From assembly GCA_016191205.1 (NCBI GenBank), contig JACPPB010000060.1:1-59556 (forward strand): a stretch of 59,556 nucleotides of DNA. The letters are read 5' to 3'. Origin of the DNA: Gammaproteobacteria bacterium (GTDB lineage: Bacteria > Pseudomonadota > Gammaproteobacteria > Pseudomonadales > Porticoccaceae). The translations under genes and the position numbers were made by a program. The notes beneath the pieces were generated by a model, which was not told the origin of the DNA, made no database searches, and saw only the letters and a list, made by a program, of their open reading frames with translations. This document shows, piece by piece, positions 1 to 8,979 of this stretch (positions are counted from its first letter, which is position 1; the number at the start of each line of letters is the position of its first letter).

Positions 1-65
1 ATGCCGGGAAACGGGTGAAATGAAGGGCGCTGTAAGGGTCTAGTTGACTCCATTTTGAACCTTTC

Positions 66-86
66 ACCCGCGCTGGCGGGTTTTTG
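66..86 (+). terminator. Intrinsic terminator at window start
   Basis: A 6-bp stem (ACCCGC pairing with GCGGGT, four-base loop GCTG) is followed directly by a T run. It would end a plus-strand transcript entering from the left. No coding region could be assigned to bases 1-65. Bases 87-226, between this site and mlaF, show no convincing gene; they presumably hold the mla promoter and leader, but I could not pick clear -35/-10 boxes. Confidence 0.6.
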
Positions 87-226
87 TGGCATCAGGCTGG
101 GTTATTCAGAGGTGCCCTAGAAGCCTGACGGAAAGTCGGGCGGTCGTTTGCCGCAACCACCGTCGTCAGCGTGGAGGCGGTGTTCAAGGCTTGCTTCCCC
201 ACAGGACAGAGACGAGCATCGAGACC

Positions 227-1069
227 ATGCCTGATACCTCAGCCGCGCCTGACGCTTCCGCCGCCGCGGCCGCAATTCGCCTCGATCACGTCACGCTCAA
301 GCGCGGCGATCGCGTGGTGTTGACCGATTTTTCCCTCGCGATTCCGACCGGCAAGGTGACGGCCGTGATGGGTCCGAGCGGCTGTGGCAAGACCACGGTG
401 CTCAAGCTGATCACTGGACAGTTGCGGCCCGACAAGGGGCAGGTGTGGGTCGGCGATACCGAAGTCAACAAGCTGCGTGGCGCTGACCTCAATCATCTGC
501 GCCGCGATATCGGTGTGTTGTTGCAAAATGGCGCACTCTTTACCGACCTCACCTGTTTCGACAATGTGGCGCTGCCGTTGCGTGAGCACACCAAACTCCC
601 GGAACCCCTCATCCGGCGTCTGGTATTGCTCAAGTTGCAGACCGTCGGCCTGCGCGGCGCCGCTGGCATGTACCCGCGCGAACTGTCGGGGGGGATGAAC
701 CGGCGGGTGGCCATGGCGCGGGCGATGGCGCTGGATCCGCGTGTGATGGTCTATGACGAGCCCTTCGCCGGCCTCGATCCCATTTCCCTGGGGGCTTCCG
801 TGCGACTGATCCGGGAGATCAACCGGGCGCTCGCCATCACCAGTGTGGTGATCACGCACGACGTCGCGGAAGTGCCAAAATTCGCCGATTTCTGCTGCAT
901 CATCGCCGATGGCCGGGTCGTGGCTTCCGGGACCCCGGACCAGTTGCATCAGAGTGATCAGGATGTGGTACGCCAGTTCATGAAGGGGCTCCCGGACGGC
1001 CCGGTGCCCTTTCACTTTCCGGCGCCCCCCATCGCCGACGATCTGCTCGCCGTGGGAGTCCGACGATGA
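227..1069 (+). CDS. mlaF: MlaF, ATP-binding subunit of the phospholipid ABC transporter
   Basis: Cytoplasmic ATPase of the MlaFEDB inner-membrane complex, which moves phospholipids between the inner membrane and periplasmic MlaC to keep the outer membrane asymmetric. About 280 aa from the ATG at 227. The reading frame is open further upstream, but that extension is arginine-rich and unlike the family. Walker A lies at residues 49-57 (GPSGCGKTT), the Q-loop Gln near 100, an LSGGM signature at 153-157, Walker B ending in DE at 177-178 and the H-loop His at 211. First gene of a six-gene operon; its stop overlaps the mlaE start by 4 nt (ATGA). The family assignment is firm from motifs plus neighbours. 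Confidence 0.95.
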   Translation: MPDTSAAPDASAAAAAIRLDHVTLKRGDRVVLTDFSLAIPTGKVTAVMGPSGCGKTTVLKLITGQLRPDKGQVWVGDTEVNKLRGADLNHLRRDIGVLLQNGALFTDLTCFDNVALPLREHTKLPEPLIRRLVLLKLQTVGLRGAAGMYPRELSGGMNRRVAMARAMALDPRVMVYDEPFAGLDPISLGASVRLIREINRALAITSVVITHDVAEVPKFADFCCIIADGRVVASGTPDQLHQSDQDVVRQFMKGLPDGPVPFHFPAPPIADDLLAVGVRR

Positions 1070-1839
1070 CGATGCCCTCCAGCCTCGGCGGCCGGCTGCT
1101 GGCCGAGCCGATACGCGAATTCGGTCGCGCCGGAATTTTCCTGGTCACAGCTTTTGCGCGGATGCGCTTCGGCCCGCTCCAGCTCGGCGAAATCCTGCGT
1201 CAGGTGTATTTCGTCGGTGCGCGTTCGCTGGTGATCATCGTGATCTGCGGGTTCTTCGTAGGTCTGGTACTGACCCTGCAAACACACGATACGCTGACCC
1301 GTTTTGGCGCCGGGGATTCGGTCAGCACGGTCCTGGCGCTCTCGCTGTTCCGCGAGCTGGCACCGGTGTTGACGGCCATCCTGTTCGCCGGTCGCGCGGG
1401 GACTTCGATCACCGCCGAAATCGGCTTGATGAAAGCCACCGAGCAGCTCGATGCACTCGACCTGATGGCCATCGACCCCATGGAGCGCATCGTCCAGCCC
1501 CGGCTGCTGGCAGGCGTCCTCGCGGTGCCTGCTCTGGTGATGGTGTTCAATGTCACCGCGCTGCTCGGCGGCGTATTTTTCTCGGTCTACCTGATGGGCA
1601 GCGACCCGATCGTGTTCTGGAGCAAGATGCAGGCATCGGTCGAGCTGGGCAAGGATTTCATGGGTGGACTGCTGAAAAGCGCGGTGTTTGGCTTTCTGGT
1701 CAGCTGGCTCGCGGTATATTTCGGCTGGAGCGCCAAGCCCACCAGCGAAGGCGTCGCATTGGCCACCACCCAGACCGTTATCACCAGTGCCATCGCGGTG
1801 CTGCTGATGGATTTTGTTCTCTCTGCCTTCATGCTCTAG
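1066..1839 (+). CDS. mlaE: MlaE, permease subunit of the phospholipid ABC transporter
   Basis: 257-aa integral membrane protein of the MlaE/YrbE permease family, forming the dimeric transmembrane core of MlaFEDB. The sequence shows the family pattern: an amphipathic N-terminus, several hydrophobic segments (for example around residues 48-70 and 145-175), a conserved loop with ELAPVLTAILFAGRAGTSI and a hydrophobic C-terminus ending in a TAG stop. It begins inside the mlaF stop (ATGA overlap), which implies translational coupling and equal stoichiometry. The length is typical for the family. Confidence 0.95.
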   Translation: MTMPSSLGGRLLAEPIREFGRAGIFLVTAFARMRFGPLQLGEILRQVYFVGARSLVIIVICGFFVGLVLTLQTHDTLTRFGAGDSVSTVLALSLFRELAPVLTAILFAGRAGTSITAEIGLMKATEQLDALDLMAIDPMERIVQPRLLAGVLAVPALVMVFNVTALLGGVFFSVYLMGSDPIVFWSKMQASVELGKDFMGGLLKSAVFGFLVSWLAVYFGWSAKPTSEGVALATTQTVITSAIAVLLMDFVLSAFML

Positions 1840-1854
1840 CGTTGGAACCCTGTC

Positions 1855-2322
1855 ATGACATCTTCTCATCAGATCGAATTCACCGCCGGACTGTTTCTGC
1901 TGCTCGGTATAGCCGCTCTGGTCTTCCTGGCCCTGCACGCCACGGACGGCGGTGCGCTGAAAGGCGGCGGCTACCGGGTTGTGGCCGAGTTCAGCAATGT
2001 CGGCGGACTCAAAACCCGCGCCAATGTGAGTCTTGGCGGCGTGCGCGTCGGATCGGTGGAGAGCATTGACCTGGATCCCCAGACTTTTTCGGCGCGCGTC
2101 GTGATGGTCATCGGTGACCGCTATCACAATTTGCCGGAAGATACCTCGGCCTCGGTTTTGACCAGCGGCATCCTGGGCGACCAATACATCGGCCTCGAAC
2201 CCGGTGGCGCGCCGGACATGCTGAAGGAAGGCGATAAAATCATGATTACTCAGTCGGCGCTGGTTCTGGAGCAGTTGATCAGTCGCTTCCTGTTCAACAG
2301 TGGTGGAGAGCAAAAGAAATGA
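1855..2322 (+). CDS. mlaD: MlaD, MCE-domain substrate-binding subunit
   Basis: 155-aa membrane-anchored periplasmic protein that forms the hexameric MCE ring on MlaE. One N-terminal transmembrane helix (about residues 11-28, AGLFLLLGIAALVFLALHA) precedes a single MCE domain with the usual V-A-E-F-x-N-V-G-G-L and A-x-V-x-x-GVRVG stretches. The C-terminus is short, as in single-MCE MlaD. It starts 15 nt after mlaE, and its stop overlaps the mlaC start by 4 nt. Confidence 0.95.
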   Translation: MTSSHQIEFTAGLFLLLGIAALVFLALHATDGGALKGGGYRVVAEFSNVGGLKTRANVSLGGVRVGSVESIDLDPQTFSARVVMVIGDRYHNLPEDTSASVLTSGILGDQYIGLEPGGAPDMLKEGDKIMITQSALVLEQLISRFLFNSGGEQKK

Positions 2323-2942
2323 AATACCTCTTGGGATTGGCGCTGGGGATATTCCTCGCGAGTGTGGCCGTCGCGAGCGAGGAACCCGCAGCGATCGTGC
2401 GCACGACCAGTGACCGCCTGTTCGAGTTGATCGATGCCAATCGAGCTACCTACCAGGTCGATCCGACGCCGTTGCAACAGGAGGTTCGCAAGAACCTGCT
2501 GCCCAACATCGATTCGCTCTATTCCGCCCGTCTGGTACTGGGCCAGTACGGGCGTGGCCTGCCGGCCGAGAAAGTGACTGCCTTCTCCGATGCACTCAGC
2601 GACCTGCTGGTGCGCCGGTACTCCGAAGGCCTGTTGAAGTTCAAGAATCGGGATCAGGTGGAAATTCTGCCGGAGCAGGCCGGGAATACCGACCGCATGA
2701 CCCGTGTTCGCACCAAGGTACATCTGGATTCGGGCTCCGATGCGGCAGTCGATTATGTTTTTCACAAGCGGGACGACCGCTGGTGGGTGTTCGATGTCAT
2801 CATCGAGGGCATCTCCTATGTGGCCACGTTCCGCAACCAGATCGGGGAGGAAATTCGCCGGGATGGTTTTGACAAGGTGTTGAACCGGTTGCAGTCCGGA
2901 GAATTGCAGATCGAGGTCAAGGCCGATGACAAACCGGCCTGA
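2319..2942 (+). CDS. mlaC: MlaC, periplasmic phospholipid-binding protein
   Basis: 207-aa shuttle of the Mla system (Ttg2D/MlaC family) that carries phospholipid between the outer-membrane MlaA complex and inner-membrane MlaFEDB. A Sec signal peptide covers roughly residues 1-19 (hydrophobic core LLGLALGIFLASVAVA, cleavage after the AVA). The mature part shows family features such as the V-R-x-x-L-LPNID segment, LGQYGRGL, and a DDRWWVFDVIIEGISYVATFR-type stretch near the C-terminus. Start and stop overlap mlaD and mlaB respectively, so it is coupled on both sides. Confidence 0.94.
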   Translation: MKYLLGLALGIFLASVAVASEEPAAIVRTTSDRLFELIDANRATYQVDPTPLQQEVRKNLLPNIDSLYSARLVLGQYGRGLPAEKVTAFSDALSDLLVRRYSEGLLKFKNRDQVEILPEQAGNTDRMTRVRTKVHLDSGSDAAVDYVFHKRDDRWWVFDVIIEGISYVATFRNQIGEEIRRDGFDKVLNRLQSGELQIEVKADDKPA

Positions 2943-3240
2943 CGGGGGCGGAGAGTCCTTGCAGCTCAGCGGCGATCTGACCGCACGGGAAGTTCCCGGT
3001 ATCTATGCCGAGAGTCTGGCGTGGCGGGTCGCGGGCACGGTGCCGGCGATGGTCGGCCTTGCCGCAGTGACGCGCGCGGATTCCAGTGCCTTGGCGTTGC
3101 TGCTTGAGTGGCAGTCCTGGGCGCACAGTCGCGGCACGGACATCGAGTTTACGGATCCCCCCCGGGCACTGCGCACCTTTGCCAGCCTGAGTGAAGTCAG
3201 CAGCCTCCTCGGTTGGTCCGGGGAGACCGGGGCGACTTGA
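2926..3240 (+). CDS. mlaB: MlaB, STAS-domain subunit
   Basis: 104-aa cytoplasmic STAS-fold protein that binds MlaF and is needed for its activity and stability in the known complex. The sequence has the small STAS layout: an N-terminal LQLSGDLT strand, a helix, a V-x-x-D-S-S motif (TRADSSALALLLEW) where STAS proteins carry their conserved Ser, and a short C-terminal helix with L-x-x-F-A-x-L. It begins 17 nt inside mlaC. The family is variable, so the call depends partly on operon position. Confidence 0.88.
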   Translation: MTNRPDGGGESLQLSGDLTAREVPGIYAESLAWRVAGTVPAMVGLAAVTRADSSALALLLEWQSWAHSRGTDIEFTDPPRALRTFASLSEVSSLLGWSGETGAT

Positions 3241-3250
3241 GGAGATCAGG

Positions 3251-3997
3251 ATGAAATCCCCGCCACGCCTGCTGTCCGCGACAACCCTGTTGCCGCTGGC
3301 GTTCCTGCTGGCCGCCTGCAGCGGGATCAAGGCCGCGCCGCCGGAAGCGCGTTCTCCCCGCGACCCCTGGGAGCCCTACAACCGCGCCATGTACAGTTTC
3401 AATCGCGGGCTGGATCGCGCCATCCTGCGGCCGGTGGCGCGCGGCTACGACTGGCTGACCCCCGCGCCGGTCCAGCGCAGTATCGGCAATGCGTTCACCA
3501 ACCTGCACTATCCGGTCGTCGTACTCAACCTGGCGCTTCAGGGAAGGCCCAAGGACGGCGGGTTGGCGCTGGGGCGCTTCGTCGTCAACAGCACCGCAGG
3601 TGTTGCAGGCTTCTTCGATGTGGCCACCCGGCTCGATATGCCGACCTTCGACGAAGACTTTGGCCAGACGCTGGCGGTGTGGGGGTGGCGCGACAGCCGC
3701 TATTTCATGCTGCCGCTGCTGGGGCCTTCCACGCGGCGGGAGGGGCCGGCGCGGGCGGTCGCCTGGAAGACGGACCTCGCCAATAACTGGGTAGTGGATC
3801 AGGCCGGCTACGGACCCCTGGCGCTCGAAGTGGTGGATACCCGCGCCGGGTATCTGGACCAGGAGCACGCGCTCGAAGAGGCCTACGACGAATATGTGTT
3901 CGTGCGCGACGCCTGGATGCAGAACCGGGATTTCCTGATCAGCAATGGCCAGACGGTGGTGCCCGATTACGACAGCTTCATCGACGAAGGCCAGTGA
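3251..3997 (+). CDS. mlaA: MlaA (VacJ), outer-membrane lipoprotein
   Basis: 248-aa VacJ-family lipoprotein that removes mislocalised phospholipid from the outer leaflet of the outer membrane and passes it to MlaC. The start at 3251 follows GGAGATCAGG. A type II signal peptide ends in the lipobox LAAC with Cys at residue 23. The mature part has the VacJ signatures DPWEPYNRAMYSFN, a conserved P-x-x-x-R-x-x-x-N-F/L-x-N region, TFDEDFGQTLAVWG and YFMLPLLGPST. It is 10 nt downstream of mlaB and the last gene of the operon. In E. coli mlaA lies elsewhere, so here the whole outer-to-inner-membrane path is encoded in one unit. It converges on rep, only 6 nt away. Confidence 0.94.
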   Translation: MKSPPRLLSATTLLPLAFLLAACSGIKAAPPEARSPRDPWEPYNRAMYSFNRGLDRAILRPVARGYDWLTPAPVQRSIGNAFTNLHYPVVVLNLALQGRPKDGGLALGRFVVNSTAGVAGFFDVATRLDMPTFDEDFGQTLAVWGWRDSRYFMLPLLGPSTRREGPARAVAWKTDLANNWVVDQAGYGPLALEVVDTRAGYLDQEHALEEAYDEYVFVRDAWMQNRDFLISNGQTVVPDYDSFIDEGQ

Positions 3998-4003
3998 TCG
4001 CAG

Positions 4004-6010
4004 TCAGTCCAGCAGTGCCTTCAGCGCTGCCAGACTCGCATTGCCCCGCTGCCGTTTTTGTTCCGGGGGCAGGGGTTCGCCAAAACCTTCACGTTCCAGT
4101 TCAGCGTCCGGCAATTCGTCGAGAAACCGGCTCGGGGTGGTTTCCAGGATTTCACCGAACTGACGGCGGCGCCCCGCCAGGGTCAGCGTGAGGGATTCGC
4201 GGGCGCGGGTGATGCCTACATAGGCAAGACGCCGTTCCTCGGCGACATCGCCGGCATCGATGCTGTTGCGGTGAGGGAGCAATCCTTCTTCCAGGCCGAT
4301 CAGGAACACATGGGGAAATTCGAGGCCCTTGGCGGCGTGCAGGGTCATCAGTTGCACGCGGTCATCGTCGCCATCCTCGGCGTGACGATCGAGCAAATCC
4401 AGTAACAGCAGACGCCCGATGGCGGCGGCGACATCCTCCTCACCTTCTTCTTCCACCTGCTTCGCCAGCGTGGTGGTGATCTGTTGCAACAACAGTTCGA
4501 CGTTGCGCAGACGCGCCTCGGCCACCGGCGCGCTGCTGGCGTTCTGGGCCAGCCAGCCGGCGTAGTCCATATCCTCGATCATCTCCCGGATCACCTTGAT
4601 GCCGCTGTGTTGCGTGCAGGCGCGGGCGAGGCCGTCGAACCAGTGGCGGAAGCGGCGCAGGCGCTCCAGGCCCGCGCCGTCGAGCGCTGCGGCCAGTCCC
4701 AGTTCGCCGCACGCGGCGTGGAGCGAGATGCCCCGGCCGGTGGCGTAGTGGCCGAGTTTTTCCAGGGTGGTGGGGCCGATCTGGCGGCGCGGCGTGTTGA
4801 TGATGCGCAGGAAGGCGGTGTCGTCGTCCGGGTTGACCAGCAGGCGGAGGTAGGCGAGCAGATCGCGGATCTCGGTGCGGGCATAGAACGAGGTGCCGCC
4901 GCTCAACTGATAGGGCAGGTTCAGCAACCGCAGCTTCATCTCGATCACGCGCGCCTGGTGGTTGCCCCGGTACAGCACCGCGAACGCGCCCAGTGGGCAG
5001 CCGCGCCGGGCCCGCAACAGGAGGATTTCGTTGACGACCCGTTCCGCCTCGGCGTCTTCGCTGTCGCAGCGGATGATCCGGATCGGTTCGCCGTGGCCGC
5101 GGTCGCACCACAGGGTTTTCGCAAACAGGTGCTCGTTGTGGGCGATCAGGGTGTTGGCGGTCTTGAGGATGCGCGCCGTGGAGCGGTAGTTCTGTTCCAG
5201 CTTGATGACTTCGAGGTCGGGAAAATCCTCCTGCAACTGCGCCAGGTTTTCCGGACGCGCGCCGCGCCAGGCGTAGATGGACTGGTCGTCGTCGCCGACC
5301 ACGGTGAGCTGGTGGTGGTCGGCGACCAGCAGCCGGATCAGCTCGTACTGGGCGCGATTGGTGTCCTGGTATTCATCCACCAGCAGGTGGCGGATGCGGC
5401 GCCGCCAGTGGTCCAGACGCTCGGGATGCGCGCGGAACAGGTGGATCGGCCGCGCGATGAGATCGTCGAAATCCACCGCGTTGTAGGCGGTGAGGGCGCG
5501 CTGATAACCGGCGTAAATGACCGCCAGGCGCAGCTCGTCCGCATCGCTCGCGGTCGACTGCGCCTGCTCCGGGGTCTGCAAATGACTTTTCCAGTGCGAG
5601 ATGCGCTGCACGGCCTGATCGAGCGGTGCCTCGTCGTCGACGATCTGCAATTGCCGGAGCATGTTGCGGCTGTCGTCGGCATCGAACAGGCTGAAGCCCG
5701 CGCGCAGCCCGAGCAGCGCGAGTTCCCGGCGCAGGATGCCAAGCCCCAGGTGGTGAAAGGTGGATATGGTCAGACCCTTGCCGGCCCGCCCCGACAACTG
5801 CGCCGCGACGCGCTGCTTCATCTCGCGCGCCGCCTTGTTGGTGAAGGTCACGGCGGCGATGTGGCGCGCGGCGACCGTCCCCGACTCGATCAGGTGCGCG
5901 ATGCGATGGGTGATCACACTGGTCTTGCCGCTGCCGGCACCCGCCAGCACCAGCAAGGGTCCGCCGCGGTGCCGCAACGCGCGCGCCTGTTCGGGATTGA
6001 GTCGCTGCAC
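4004..6010 (-). CDS. rep: Rep, ATP-dependent DNA helicase (SF1, UvrD/PcrA family)
   Basis: 3'-to-5' superfamily 1 helicase that supports replication-fork progress and restart. Read from the GTG at 6010 the protein is 668 aa, matching E. coli Rep (673 aa) and starting with the same RLNPxQ N-terminus; the frame extends 69 codons further upstream, but that part is not Rep-like. Motif I is LAGAGSGKTSV (near residue 22), motif II DEYQDT, motif III VVGDDDQSIYAWRGARP, motif IV LEQNYRST, motif V LMTLHAAKGLEF and motif VI VGITRARE. The Rep-specific NLPYQLSGGTSFYAR and NPDDDTAFLRI segments separate it from UvrD. A single gene, convergent with mlaA and divergent from the thioesterase gene. Confidence 0.95.
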   Translation of the reverse strand: MQRLNPEQARALRHRGGPLLVLAGAGSGKTSVITHRIAHLIESGTVAARHIAAVTFTNKAAREMKQRVAAQLSGRAGKGLTISTFHHLGLGILRRELALLGLRAGFSLFDADDSRNMLRQLQIVDDEAPLDQAVQRISHWKSHLQTPEQAQSTASDADELRLAVIYAGYQRALTAYNAVDFDDLIARPIHLFRAHPERLDHWRRRIRHLLVDEYQDTNRAQYELIRLLVADHHQLTVVGDDDQSIYAWRGARPENLAQLQEDFPDLEVIKLEQNYRSTARILKTANTLIAHNEHLFAKTLWCDRGHGEPIRIIRCDSEDAEAERVVNEILLLRARRGCPLGAFAVLYRGNHQARVIEMKLRLLNLPYQLSGGTSFYARTEIRDLLAYLRLLVNPDDDTAFLRIINTPRRQIGPTTLEKLGHYATGRGISLHAACGELGLAAALDGAGLERLRRFRHWFDGLARACTQHSGIKVIREMIEDMDYAGWLAQNASSAPVAEARLRNVELLLQQITTTLAKQVEEEGEEDVAAAIGRLLLLDLLDRHAEDGDDDRVQLMTLHAAKGLEFPHVFLIGLEEGLLPHRNSIDAGDVAEERRLAYVGITRARESLTLTLAGRRRQFGEILETTPSRFLDELPDAELEREGFGEPLPPEQKRQRGNASLAALKALLD

Positions 6011-6149
6011 CTGGGTCGCACGGCCAAAAGGGGCGCGATTGTAGCAGCGCCCCCGGGCGACGTCGGACTCCCGTGGCGAGAAGGGCCGGATGAGCGGGCC
6101 CGGCAAAATCCCTACAATGCCGGCACCCACGCGACAGGAACCACTGGCT

Positions 6150-6623
6150 GTGAATGACGACCCGAATGCGCATATCGCCCGCCGTTGCGCGGCGGCGATT
6201 CTGGAGCGGGATCCCACGGTGGCGCGGCTGGGTATCGCGCTGCTCGAGGTGGCACCGGGTTACGCGCAATTGTCGCTCAGGGTGGGGCCGGAGATGCTCA
6301 ATTCGCTGGGCAACTGTCACGGCGGGACCAGCTTCACCCTCGCCGATGTCGCCTTTGCGGTGGCCTGTTCGTCCACCAACCAGGCTGGCGTCGGCGCCCA
6401 TTGCGCGATCGATTACCTGCGCCCGGCGACGCTGAACGACGTACTCACCGCCACCGCCGTGGTCAGTCACCAGGGCCGCTCGGCAAGCCTGGTGGATGTC
6501 GATGTCGTCGATCAAAACGGCCGGCGCATCATTCAGCTGCGGGGCCGCTCCAGCAATTTCGGCAGGCCCTTTCTGAGCGCCGCCGAGCTCGATACCGATA
6601 CTGCATCCCACCCGGAGGTTTGA
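6150..6623 (+). CDS. PaaI-like hotdog-fold acyl-CoA thioesterase
   Basis: About 157 aa from a GTG at 6150 that has AGGA 10 nt upstream; ATGs at 6090 and 6117 are in frame but lie over a possible -10 box (TACAAT, 6113-6118), so the shorter form is preferred. The hotdog-fold motif LNSLGNCHGGTSFTLADVAFA carries the PaaI-type active-site surroundings (N, HGG and the Asp of LADVA), followed by IDYLRPAT. PaaI enzymes hydrolyse hydroxyphenylacetyl-CoA and related thioesters. No phenylacetate genes are present here. It is coupled to acetoacetyl-CoA synthetase (TGATG overlap), which points to acyl-CoA salvage rather than phenylacetate catabolism. The exact substrate is unknown. Confidence 0.85.
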   Translation: MNDDPNAHIARRCAAAILERDPTVARLGIALLEVAPGYAQLSLRVGPEMLNSLGNCHGGTSFTLADVAFAVACSSTNQAGVGAHCAIDYLRPATLNDVLTATAVVSHQGRSASLVDVDVVDQNGRRIIQLRGRSSNFGRPFLSAAELDTDTASHPEV

Positions 6624-8596
6624 TGAAACTGCTTTGGGAACCGTCCGCGGATTTTCAGCGGCAGACCAACATGACCGCCTATATGAACTGGCTGGCGGAT
6701 ACGCGCGGGCTGAAGTTCGCCGATTATGCCGCCCTGCAACGCTGGTCGGTCGCGCATCTGGAAGCCTTCTGGCAGAGCATCTGGGATTACTATCGGATTC
6801 AGTCCACGACGCCTGTCGCACGCGTGCTGTCGAGCCGCGCCATGCCGGGGGCGCAGTGGTTTGCCGGTGCCAGCCTCAATTTTGCCGAACACATTTTTCG
6901 CGGCCGCGGCGACGACCGTCCCGCCCTGCTGGCGGCGGACGAACGGCACGACCTGCGTGAACTGAGCTGGGCCGAACTGGAGGCCCGGGTGGCGTCCGTG
7001 GCCGGGTATCTGCGCGGCCTTGGCGTAGTGCCGGGCGATCGGGTGGTCGCTTACCTGCCCAACATTCCCGAGGCGCTGATCGCCTTCCTGGCGGCGAGCG
7101 CCATCGGCGCCGTGTGGTCGAGCTGCTCGCCCGACTTCGGCACCAACAGCGTGGTGGACCGCTTCCAGCAGATTGCTCCCAAGGTGTTGATCGCCGTGGA
7201 CGGCTATGGCTACAACGGCAAGACCATCGACCGCGTGGCCGAGCTGGGACAGTTGCAGGCCGCGCTGCCCAGCCTCGAACGCATCCTGCTGATCGATCAT
7301 CGGGGCGGCGCCGGGCGCTGCGGACTCGCCGCTGTCGATGCCTGGGATCAGGTGCTCGCGAAGTCCGTCGGGCCCCTGCATTTCGAGTCATTGCCCTTCG
7401 ATCATCCGCTTTGGGTGCTGTATTCCTCCGGCACCACCGGTATTCCCAAAGCCATCACCCACAGCCACGGCGGCGTGCTGCTGGAGCAGCTCAAGCATCT
7501 GGGTCTGCACTGTGACGTGAAGCCGGGGGACCGGTTTTTCTGGTATTCGACCACCGGCTGGGTGATGTGGAATATCGGCCTGTCGGTGCTGTTGCTGGGC
7601 GCGGTGCCCGTGATCTACGACGGCAACCCCGCCTATCCCGATCAAAGTCGGCTTTGGTCCATGGCCGAACGCGCCCGCCTCACCCACTTCGGGACCGGCG
7701 CGGCGTACCTGATCGCCTGCATGAAAGCCGGGCTCAAGCCGGGCAGCAACTTCGATCTCAAGTCCCTGCGCGTGATGGGTTCGACGGGTTCGCCGCTGCC
7801 GGAGGAGGCGTTTGAATGGGTCTACCACAGCGTCAAACCCGATCTCTGGCTGCTCTCCATGAGCGGCGGCACCGATATCGCCTCGGCCTTTGTCGGTGGC
7901 TGCCCGCTGTTGCGGGTGCATGCCGGCGAGATCCAGTGCGCGCTGCTCGGCGTCGATGTGCGCGCCCTCGATGAAGCGGGCAATACGCTGGTCGGCGAGG
8001 TCGGCGAAATGGTGGTCATGGAACCCATGCCGTCGATGCCGATTTATTTCTGGAACGATGCGGATGACCGGCGCTACCGCGAAAGCTATTTCGAGGACTA
8101 CCCCGGGCGCTGGCGCCACGGCGACTGGATGCGGGTGTCGGCGCAGGGCACTATCCAGATTCTGGGGCGCTCGGACTCCACCCTGAACCGGGGCGGCGTT
8201 CGCATCGGCACCAGCGAGGTGTATCGGGGCGTCGAACTGGTGGACGCGGTTGCCGACAGCCTTGCGGTCAGCATCGAACTGCCCGGCGGCGGGCACTATC
8301 TGCCGCTGTTCGTTCAGCTCAAGCCCGGCTTCGAACTCAATGCCGACATCAAGACCGCGATCAACCAATCGCTGCGGGCCAATTTTTCGCCCCGCCATGT
8401 ACCGGATGCCATCTTCCAGATCGATGAAGTGCCCTACACCCTGACCGGCAAGAAGATGGAAACGCCGGTCAAGAAGATCCTCATGGGTGTGGCCGTGGAG
8501 AAGGCGGCCAACCGGGACGCCATGAAAAACCCTGCCAGTCTCGACTACTTTCTCGCCTTCGCGGCCCGCATGCACAAGGAACTTCCCTCCCGCTGA
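6623..8596 (+). CDS. Acetoacetyl-CoA synthetase (acetoacetate-CoA ligase)
   Basis: 657-aa acyl-adenylating enzyme (ANL superfamily) activating acetoacetate to acetoacetyl-CoA with ATP. The N-terminal cap (MKLLWEPSADFQRQTNMTAY) and the W-x-S-I-W-D-Y/F segment are typical of the acetoacetate-CoA ligase subfamily. The adenylation motif YSSGTTGIPK begins at residue 267; STGSPLPEEAFEW and MSGGTDIASAFVGG follow, then GDWMR and RSDSTLNRGGVRIG. The C-terminal catalytic Lys is in LTGKK near residue 610. The start overlaps the thioesterase stop, with GGAGG just upstream. Expected role: use of ketone bodies or acetoacetate from amino acid or PHB turnover. Confidence 0.93.
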   Translation: MKLLWEPSADFQRQTNMTAYMNWLADTRGLKFADYAALQRWSVAHLEAFWQSIWDYYRIQSTTPVARVLSSRAMPGAQWFAGASLNFAEHIFRGRGDDRPALLAADERHDLRELSWAELEARVASVAGYLRGLGVVPGDRVVAYLPNIPEALIAFLAASAIGAVWSSCSPDFGTNSVVDRFQQIAPKVLIAVDGYGYNGKTIDRVAELGQLQAALPSLERILLIDHRGGAGRCGLAAVDAWDQVLAKSVGPLHFESLPFDHPLWVLYSSGTTGIPKAITHSHGGVLLEQLKHLGLHCDVKPGDRFFWYSTTGWVMWNIGLSVLLLGAVPVIYDGNPAYPDQSRLWSMAERARLTHFGTGAAYLIACMKAGLKPGSNFDLKSLRVMGSTGSPLPEEAFEWVYHSVKPDLWLLSMSGGTDIASAFVGGCPLLRVHAGEIQCALLGVDVRALDEAGNTLVGEVGEMVVMEPMPSMPIYFWNDADDRRYRESYFEDYPGRWRHGDWMRVSAQGTIQILGRSDSTLNRGGVRIGTSEVYRGVELVDAVADSLAVSIELPGGGHYLPLFVQLKPGFELNADIKTAINQSLRANFSPRHVPDAIFQIDEVPYTLTGKKMETPVKKILMGVAVEKAANRDAMKNPASLDYFLAFAARMHKELPSR

Positions 8597-8979
8597 GTTC
8601 CGGGGCGCCCGGACGGTGCCGCGCCGCCGTTTTCGGGCGGAGGTCGAGCGCTGTCCCGGCGTCCGCCCGCTTTTTCGTCGATCCACCGGCGCCATTGACG
8701 CCATTTTTGCAGGAAGTGGCTTGAGTCTTGCGTGTGTTTACAGCGCAGGGCCGAGCCGCGTTCGTCCCGCTTCGGGAACAGCGAAGCGGGAGCCGGGATG
8801 GGAGCGGACCGCCACCGGGAGAATGGTCGGCGAACTGTGCCGAGCAGTGTTTCCCGGCGTGGCGCGAGGCTATACCCTGAACGGAAAGGATTGCGGCGAG
8901 CTCTAAGCAGGGTGGCGCACTTTTCGACGGCGAAAGCGCCACCGACTGAAACTGTCCACGATGGTGGGAGATTTAGTGT
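8597..8979. other. 383-bp non-coding region before prkA
   Basis: No gene with convincing composition or start could be supported here; the short open frames on both strands look like GC-rich noise. The first half holds no obvious terminator for the acetoacetyl-CoA synthetase gene. The second half carries a candidate stationary-phase promoter, listed separately. Its length, compared with the tight spacing elsewhere, suggests a regulated promoter region for the prkA operon. Confidence 0.5.
8870..8878 (+). promoter_or_regulatory. Candidate RpoS-type -10 element for prkA
   Basis: CTATACCCT, preceded by GAGG, resembles the RpoS/sigma-70 extended -10 consensus (CTATACT). It lies about 100 nt upstream of the prkA start. 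In E. coli the orthologous yeaGH operon is RpoS dependent, which is why the site was considered. No good -35 box precedes it, which is allowed for RpoS promoters. This is a pattern match only. Confidence 0.35.

Noticed and set aside
1..65. C-terminal end of an upstream gene
   Set aside because: Stop codons occur early in the plus frames and no protein motif is visible; only the terminator that follows is supported.
4484..6157. Long plus-strand frame opposite rep
   Set aside because: Antisense of a well-conserved helicase; no domain and no start signal.
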